Origin: Uloborus plumipes
Lineage: Eukaryota; Arthropoda; Arachnida; Araneae; Uloboridae
Assembly: GCA_038373865.1 (NCBI GenBank)
Contig: JAXGGA010000464.1
Coordinates: 1-64,000 of the forward strand
Reading direction: 5' to 3'
Length of the DNA stretch: 64,000 nucleotides
Part shown: positions 56,646 to 64,000 of the stretch, piece after piece
Position numbering within the stretch: the first letter of the stretch is position 1
Layout: each line of letters opens with the position of its first letter
Program-made: the position numbers and the translations under genes
Notes under the pieces: generated by a model
Seen by the model: only the letters and a program-made list of their open reading frames with translations
What the model was told of the DNA's origin: nothing
The model's database searches: none

Positions 56646-56989
56646 CCCCTAGCAGCATCTCATCGGCCAATGATCGGCCATTCATCGAAACCTGATGAAA
56701 TTCTCATCGGCCGATGAGCCAATATGTCTCATCGGCCAAGCAGAATCCGAGCAGCAAAATCCGATGAGAATACGATGAGATTTGGAGCAATTTACGAGCA
56801 GAACAGTCCCGTGCCGAGGAATTACATCGGGAAACTTGATCGGAAGGATATCGCTTTCCGATGAAAAGTAGCTCATCGAAAACCGTGCTCGGATACTGAT
56901 CGGAATGATGTCATCGTGCGTTACAGGATCGGTTTACGAGGAGTTTGTTGATCGGCCGAGCAAAATCCGATGAGTTGATGCTACTTGGG
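56646..56989. mobile_element. GC-rich MITE built from CATCGG/CCGATGAG words
   Basis: The ends CCCCTAGCAGCATCTCATCG and GATGAGTTGATGCTACTTGGG are imperfect inverted repeats. The interior repeats CTCATCGGCC, GATCGG and CCGATGAG about fifteen times in both orientations. Its composition stands out sharply from the flanks. Superfamily not recognised. Confidence 0.7.
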
Positions 56990-57012
56990 TCGTTTTTTGA
57001 GTGTTAACATGC

Positions 57013-57757
57013 CTTCAAAGATGGCCGACACCAGCTGAATAATGGGGAGTAGTAACATGTTCTTTTCAAAGTAAGTTTACTGTGGTTTTAGATCAATTTG
57101 GTTATTTATACTGTTTTATTTTGAAAAGTTTTTTTCCTTTTATGCCTTATGTTAAGGATTTCCCTGCAGTAAAATTTACATCCTTTTAAAAACTGCGATA
57201 CTAAACAAATACATAGATACCTAGATCGATACCGTCAAGTTTAGAACCCCCCCCCTTTTTCTTGCGTCGGGGGTTTAAAGTATCTCTACATACCAAACAA
57301 AAGATAGCACATAAAAAAATAATACTCATGTTTTGTTGCTCAGAACTAGTTTTGTTTAAAATGTCCTGAGCGTGTGGTCACGTGTGGGACAATTTTAATT
57401 ACCGTATAACTAATTACTAAATTGAAATTTTTTCAAATGGTTTTCAGAAATTCTTACACATATTGAGGTTACTTACAATCTGTAACCATTTTCAGTTTCT
57501 AGTTTAGCAGTAATTTAAAAATATACATATTTTATGTCACGTGATGGACATCAATTTACGTTAACTTTAACATGTAATAAAACAACTTGTTCTGCAGCAA
57601 AATACTGAAAATGAGGCATAAAATGAAAAAGACACTCACCCTTTCTTAAAATAAAAAATCAGAAATATCCGACTTAATATGAAAACAAAGTAAAAGCGCA
57701 ATGAAACGAGCATGTTTTTACTCTACAGCATTCAGCTGGTGTCAGCCATCTTTGAAG
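57013..57757. repeat. 745-bp segment with 27-bp inverted ends
   Basis: CTTCAAAGATGGCCGACACC...AGCTGAAT at 57013 is mirrored by ATTCAGCTGG...TCAGCCATCTTTGAAG ending 57757. The interior is AT-rich with no ORF. It encloses the last two TGTCACGTG repeats. Confidence 0.65.
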
Positions 57758-57759
57758 CC

Positions 57760-59920
57760 CTGTTGCCACTCAAAACACAAAAATATCGGAAAATTATACC
57801 TGGATCTATATGATTTGAAGTTTCAAAAATAAACTTAGTACCTTGAATCCTTTCAAAAAAAAGAAATTTTTTCAGGTTGTGAAATGTCTGGTTTTCCGTG
57901 GAATTGCCCAATACACATTACGTACTTTTAAAGAACTAAAATGTTCTTCAAAATTAGTTTAAGACAATTTGACTCTAGTTTGTACCTCAAAAATGCCTTA
58001 AAATGTTGAAAAATGCTTTAGCACGTTTCACGGAACACCCGTCCAACCACACACTCACAACTTAAAGGCTTCACTCTAAAAGGTGAGATGAGATGGATAA
58101 ATGCAAAATTGTGTGCTGCAAATTTATGGCTAAAACATGCAGTTTTTAAAGTATTGCTTGTCGTTATGCATCGTCGTACAAAAATATAAACAGCTGATTC
58201 ATAGCAATATTATTTTTTGAATTATGTTACAAAAGGTAGCCTCTTTTAGACACTTAATAACAAGCAATATCCCAGGTGAAAATAAAGAGGGAAAAAAACA
58301 TTGTCAAAAATTGAAAGATACATGTTATGTGCAAAAAAGAACAAGTCTTATCTGATTACCATGCTCAAGAAAAGAAGTGATTAAGATTTTGTTTATGGTT
58401 TAAAAAAATACTATGTCTATTTTTAACATTCTAATACATGTATGTAGTATTCCTTACTTTATCAATTCGCCAATTACGTAGCAATGTTGTTAATGATTTT
58501 TTTATTGGATCCCTCCCTCTCCTTTTTATAGTCGGGTTGCATGGTATAATAACTATAAATATAAAGTCACCTGAGTGTAGCTCAAATAAAAAATTAACCT
58601 TAGAGTAAGATAAAAAGGTTTCACTAGCACTGAAAATCGCAGCATCTTGATGCTACGTCTAAGAATAAAGTGGCGAAGAAAATATAGGCATTCTACCCTA
58701 TGACGCAAGCGGTGAGAAAAATAATGCCGAAATTTGCCGTTAAAAGTCGTGTTCCAAAGCACCAAGTCTGATGGGATCTTCAGACCTAATGGATGTCATT
58801 CAGAACCACTCCTTTTCGATGTCCGTATGCCATGGGCTTAATGGTACAAGAAGTAAGGATGTGATAAAGGAGGATAGAAAAAAGGACAAGAAAAAAATAG
58901 CTTTCTTTGGGTAAAACGGTGTGACAAAAAATTCCTTTCACAAAAACATATCATAAATCATTTTTTTTTTTTCGTTCTTTTACCTTTACATTTTAGTAAA
59001 TGTTTTTAGAAAGTTTACAACGGCGAAAGCATTGATAGGGATTTGAAAGATTTAAAGGAATATATGAGGCATAAAAATATTATTAGATGGTTTTGTTAAA
59101 ACCTTTTTGACGGGATTATAAATTCATTTTTGTTTTTAGGATGTTTAAACATGCATATGAGTTAAGCGAAAAATAACAAGTATGACAAAAGATTCCATAA
59201 ATGACAAAAAATGAATAAAAATTATTAAACTTATTCAAAGTAGATAAAAAGCACATTATATACGCACAAGAAGAGTTGTAGTTTAAAAATTTCATTTATA
59301 ACGGCTTTTGGGTATAAGCTTCATTCATAATTTTCAGAATGTTAGAGTATCGGTGGAAAATTAAAACGTATTGTTTGGATATTATTTCACATCAAGTATT
59401 TTAAACGCAATAATAGCAAAGTTTTAACGAATAATTGAAATTAATTAAAAAGAAAAGTAAAAGTAAAACAAAATTAAATGCAATACTTGGGATGGGGATA
59501 GTTATACTCCTTTTTGGTTGGAGCGTATAACTTTTACTTAAATAAATAGAAATAAACAATCTCTCATTTTTCTCATTTTGAAGTCTTTTGCTCATCAAAA
59601 TAATATGACTATTGTTACATTTATTTATCATGTAATGGTAGTATACCGTCTATTTCGTTTCTCAAATTTTTAATTTAAATTGTATTTGCTGCTTTAGAAT
59701 TAATCGAGATATAGAGATATAATTGGATCAATTGAAATGTTTGACTGTTTTCATCAAGAAATCTTATACTTATTTCATTACATACTTTTTAGTACGAATC
59801 TAGCTGATGGAAATAGTCTTTAAACTTAAAAAGCTTTTTTTTTAATTTCATATAAGTATCTATTTAGATATTTAGCCGAAAAAAAGGAAGTATAAACATT
59901 TATTTTCATTTAAATACACT
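57760..59920. other. AT-rich, nothing recognised
   Basis: A GC-richer stretch at 58740-58850 was inspected on both strands without finding an exon-like frame. Confidence 0.45.
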
Positions 59921-59926
59921 GGCGGA

Positions 59927-61344
59927 AAAAAAAATCCCAACACCAAGAAAGACTTGTGTTAGATAAACGAAATTTGGTAGGCGTGTTTATACAACTGAAA
60001 GATGACATCGATTGAAATTTCGTGTTCCGCGCATAAGTGTGGCGCAGCTGGCGTCACTCAGAACATGCAAATAAGGCTTGTTTTAAAAGCGTGTTGTGAA
60101 GCTCGTGTGTATTATTTTTCCGTGAAATTTGACGAATTGCGTTCATGTTAGCCAGGAATACCTTTAAGAAGACGAAGAAGCCATTATCAACAGCTCACCG
60201 AGTTTGAACGAGGTCGTACAATTTGGCTACGAAAAGGTGGATTTTCATTTCGCGATATTGCAGAAAGACTTGAGTGGGAATGTTTCCACCATGCATGATT
60301 ATTGGAAGCTATGGACAAGGGATGGTACTACCTCAAGAAGATCGAGTTCCGAGCTGCCACGTGGCACGACTGAGAAGGAAGATCGCCGAATATTGCGTAC
60401 GGCTGCGGCGCATCGTATTGCATCTGCGGCTGACATTCGAGCTGCAGTTGATACCGTCGTGACCCAAGGAACGGTAAGAAACTGTTTACTTCAAGGACAG
60501 CTCCGAGCCAGGCAGCCTGTAGCCGGTATTCCATTGACTGCAAACCATTGCATTTTCCGACGGCAGTGGTAACACGACAGAGCTCACTAGAGGTCAGAGT
60601 GGAGATCTGTTGTAATTTTTGATGATAACAGATTCTGAATTAGTGCCAGTGGTGGCTATATATTGGTCAGAAGGAGGCCAGGGGACCGCCTGCATCCAAG
60701 CGGTCTACGGCCTAGACGCACGGGACTCACACCTGGAGTTATGGTCTCTGGAGCAATTTCCTACGACAGCAGGGGCATTCTTGTGGTTATCCCAAACTCA
60801 CTGACTGAAAATTTGTCATCAGTCTGTTAATTTAACCAGTAGTACAGCCCTTCATGAGTAGCATTCAAGGGGGCGTTTTCCAACCGGATAACGCTCGCCT
60901 TCACATCGCTGCTGTAACGCAATGTGCTCTACAGAGTGCTGACATGTTACCATGACCTGCAAATTCACCAGGTCTGTCTCCAATTGATAACGTATGGGAT
61001 ATCATGGGATGGTACCTCGAGCATCATCCACAGTCAGCAATGACGGTCCTAGTATTGACACAACAAGTGCAACAAGCATGGAACTCCATACCACAAAGTG
61101 ACATTCGGCACCTGTATGACATAATGCATGCATGCTTGCAGGCTTGCCTTCAAAATTCTGAAGGTTACACCCTCTATTAAATTAACATAATTTCACATTT
61201 GCACAACATTTCCTTGAGTTTAAATTAGCCAGTGATCTTGTGCATTTAATCAATTAAACATGTTAACTAGACAATTGCATTACCCAAATTTCATTACTCT
61301 ACGGCAATTTTTTCTTGGTGTTGGGATTTTTTTTTCCGCCAGTG
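59927..61344 (+). mobile_element. Tc1-like transposon, both ends present
   Basis: Thirty-four-base terminal repeats start CACTGGCGGAAAAAAAAATC and continue CCAACACCAAGAAA. The right end is the exact complement over nearly the whole length. TA flanks lie at 59925-59926 and 61345-61346. It contains one broken transposase gene on the plus strand (60158-61180). The preserved ends and near-standard length (1.42 kb) mark it as one of the youngest elements in the window. Confidence 0.95.
60158..61180 (+). pseudogene. Broken Tc1-type transposase
   Basis: The footprint (341 codons) is close to the family's normal 340 or so, but the frame is interrupted. The expected start codon reads ATA at 60158. 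The N-terminal helix-turn-helix is present as YQQLTEFERGR then GFSFRDIAERL. A frameshift near 60270 moves the second HTH (NVSTMHDYWKLWTRDGTTSR, then DRRILRTAAAHRIASAADIR and VRNCLLQGQLRARQPVAGIP) to another frame. The DDE region survives in pieces (FDDNR; PGVMV.GAISYDS; FQPDNARLH; SPIDNVWD), again with shifts and stops. It cannot make an active enzyme but could supply ends that a trans-acting transposase recognises. Confidence 0.93.
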
Positions 61345-61349
61345 TACTT

Positions 61350-62940
61350 TGTTTTGTAGGTTAAAAACGAAACTGTATGACCAAGTTATTATATGAGTAA
61401 AAACTATTGATTTTTAACAAAATAGGTTTATTTTTTACGAAAATATTATAATTTTTTCAATGAATAAGTAAACATAGGTAATTTTAATAGGCTAGTAAGA
61501 AAGTATAATTGGATCCTATCCAATATCTTCAAAACAGAAGAAAGTGACACAGTGTCAAAACAATCTTCATGCTGGATGCACATTTTTAGTCAGTATTCCT
61601 AAAAGAGCATATTTGGAAAACATATTTGTGAACTAATGATGTAAGTATCTTTATTTTTTATTTTGTATACTTTTCATTTCGCTTTTGAATAACTATCATT
61701 TTATTCCGAGTTGCACAAGGAATAATATCAATACTGTGAGCAGCACATAATTTTAATTTATATGCAAAAACATGCAATTGCTTTTAAGTCTAGCATAGCG
61801 GTATGGGTGAAATGAAAGTTTCCTTTTCAGCTTCTTATTTTTTTTTCTTTAAGTTAAATTCTAATCTACGTTATGGCTCTTATTTATGAAAGATGACATC
61901 TTTTAAAAAAGGGGGAAGCAATTTTCGTTTCTTCAGGCCTGAAATCTTTGTGACTTTTAGTTTGTATTTTCTTTTTTAAACCTTAAGGAAAAAAAACACC
62001 TTAAGAAAAAAAAATGGCATTTAACTGCAGGTTTACTTACGATACTAACATGCGTAATACATTTTTCTTCCCATTGCAATAAGTAATTAAATAATTAAAA
62101 AAATAACTCGTGTAGATGAGATTTATTGAGAAAATTGTTATTTAACTATAAACGCAAACCTTTACGGGTTTAACTGGATACCGCAAAAAAGAAACATATA
62201 TAAGCGTTGCTTTTAACTATAAAATTTAGCTATAGGTTTTTTACATTTAAGTAATGTGTTAAAAGTAATATAATTTGAACTGTAATTATTAAATTATAAA
62301 TACATTGTTACATGATTAAAAACTAAAACAATCCGTACACGATTTAAATATATTTTAGTAATACTCATTCCATACTATATTCAATTACTGTTTAGAACGC
62401 CACCGAGAACTCTGTATATATTTTTTCTTTCTCAATTCATTTCATGCCCACATCTTTTCTTCCCAATTCCGTTTTACGAGCAATTTGACGTGTATTGTAG
62501 ACGGGAAGAGTTGCTGGGCAACCATCAAATCAAAGTAAATCAAACGAAAATTTCCCCCTACTGACTCGAAACTTTTTCTTCCTGTTTTTTTCTTGATCAC
62601 TACTTCTTCTTGATCACTACTTAGGTGGCCAGAATTTCATCTTAAATTCCTTATGGGCTTTTAGAGTTAAAAAGTAGAAAAGTACAATGCATCTCGATCT
62701 ATATTTTAGTGTTTGCCTCTATTTTTAAAGCATGCTTTCTGCAGAAAGAATAGAAATTTTGTTTTTACCAAAATATTTCGATTATTTCTAATACGAATTT
62801 AAAATGGCATGTCTCAATATAGAATTCGGAAAATTACAGTTTAGAAACTTTCCCTTAAACCTTTTTTTTTTGAAAAAACCAGGTTGGCAGTTGACATTTT
62901 TTACACAACTCGCGTAATATTGCATCGACTAAATCGATGA
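61350..62940. other. AT-rich, nothing recognised
   Basis: No gene or repeat family was recognised. A short GTTGCTGGGCAAC motif is noted separately. Confidence 0.45.
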
Positions 62941-62950
62941 AAATCGCATA

Positions 62951-63030
62951 CAGTCGTACTTTAACTATCCAAATTAATCGAGACCGGACGCCATACGATC
63001 AATCGAAAATTCGGATAGTTATATTTTTAC
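62951..63030. repeat. Fragment of a CAGTCG-type (Tigger-like) element end
   Basis: ACAGTCGTACTTTAACTATC followed by CGAAAATTCGGATAGTTA forms an inverted pair typical of Tigger-like MITE halves. The second terminus was not found. Confidence 0.4.
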
Positions 63031-63059
63031 CAAAAAAGTAAGGAAAACCAAAAAGGACG

Positions 63060-64000
63060 CTTTTAGAGTTTAATCAAACAAAAAAGTAAAAAAAAAAAAA
63101 AAAGCATTTTTTGACAAAATTTCAAAATGCTCCATGCGACACATTTTTTTTTTTTTTTCATTCTTTGAACATCCACTTAATTTCCACTCATGATTTTCCA
63201 CTAATGATTGCATAAATTTATGCATTACATGTAATGTTTTATGAGATAATTTATAAAAGACGCCTGAAATGAAAATTTAGATGTATTTTCCAGGTTAAAA
63301 ATCATTACGTTAAAATGCTTTGAAAAATATTCTAATAAAATGTTTTTATTATTTAGTTCCTTTTCCTGCCTTCAACGCTTATTTCTGTATTACTCAACAC
63401 TATAAAAAGCCGAACTTGTGTTTTATTAACTTTTGCTGATCGAAAGATTAAATCTTAACCCTACACTGCATGGTGTTGCCAATTGGCTACATGGACAATT
63501 TGTCCTCCTTATGAATAGCAGAATGTAGTCATAAGGCAACTCTATGCATAAAAAGCAAGTATTGGGTATATTTAAAGCAATTATCACCATTTATCCTCCA
63601 TACATGGCAGCACTGGTCTGTTACATGCTCTTAAATGAATTCATATGGATAGCTTTTAAAATCACTCAAACTATCATGTTTTGAAATTATTTTTTACAAT
63701 GAAATATTTTTCTTCGTCTTTTTAAAAAATAACATGAATAAAATAAACATTTATCTTTCGTTTAAGATGCGTTTTACATCAAAATAATTATTTGGAAAAA
63801 ATCTAGGACATAATACACGTCTGTAGCCATTTGGCAACATTATGCAGTAAGCATCCAGAGAACACTTCGATTCATCTCTATAGTTCATGAAGTATGTGCT
63901 TTGTTTATGTTTCGCGCTAGCTTCTTTCTATTTTTGGAAGGTATAATATAATCATGCGGACCCAAAAGTGGTACTTTCTGCTGTTCTACCGTTTATAAGA
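63060..64000. other. AT-rich, nothing recognised
   Basis: No supported feature in the last 0.9 kb. Confidence 0.45.

Larger units (their letters stand above)
55227..57552 (+). repeat. Scattered direct repeats of TGTCACGTGTGGGACA
   Basis: The word or close variants occur at 55227, 55452, 55642, 55662, 57375 and 57535, all on the plus strand. Each but one (55642, CACGCG) contains CACGTG. They may be subterminal repeats of one decayed element whose other end I could not find. Confidence 0.6.

Overview
The window is a piece of a very AT-rich, intron-bearing, transposon-filled animal nuclear genome. One arthropod-type neuronal immunoglobulin gene, large introns, a tRNA-derived SINE, and relics of the pogo, Tc1 and hAT DNA transposon superfamilies point to an arthropod. 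An arachnid is my best guess, but the species assignment is inference. There is no prokaryotic gene organisation, operon, CRISPR array or rRNA gene.

Region 1 (about 2.0-17.9 kb, + strand) holds the only host gene I can defend: the 3' half of a lachesin/DIP (IgLON-like) cell-adhesion gene. Five exons (2031-2159, 4796-5083, 8283-8363, 14769-14867, 16777-16892) are joined by phase-1 introns with GT..AG borders. They encode the end of one Ig domain, a whole further Ig domain, a Pro/Thr/Ser-rich stalk and a C-terminal hydrophobic tail typical of a GPI-anchored protein. The 5' exons lie upstream of the window. The introns carry MITEs, a SINE and pogo-type elements.

Region 2 (about 18-36 kb) is a transposon graveyard. 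It has a 1.57 kb inverted repeat (19.6-21.2 kb), a TIR-bounded pogo-like transposon with a decayed DDE transposase (21.7-23.7 kb), a hAT element with an 8-bp target duplication that itself contains a TA-flanked MITE (25.15-26.27 kb), and a pogo-type element (28.78-33.52 kb) interrupted by a 3.39 kb foldback element. The foldback contains 172-bp tandem repeats, and 12 of its 13 repeat-associated sites carry the palindrome TGACGTCA or a full match to it. A second, uninterrupted copy of the host element at 13.3-14.6 kb serves as an empty-site reference. A 255-bp ATT microsatellite abuts a 510-bp tandem duplication at 34.7-36.1 kb.

Region 3 (36-64 kb) is mostly AT-rich sequence with no gene I can recognise, broken up by repeats: a possible Penelope-like relic with a hammerhead-ribozyme-like motif (38.1-38.2 kb), Tc1 relics (41.8-42.3 kb; a complete TIR-to-TIR copy with a broken transposase at 59.9-61.3 kb), a 147-bp tandem array (47.4-48.25 kb), a pogo-type element (52.27-53.56 kb), a near-perfect 148-bp palindrome (53.8 kb), and a cluster of TIR elements and TGTCACGTGTGGGACA repeats (55.2-57.8 kb). 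All calls come from reading the sequence; no database search was possible.
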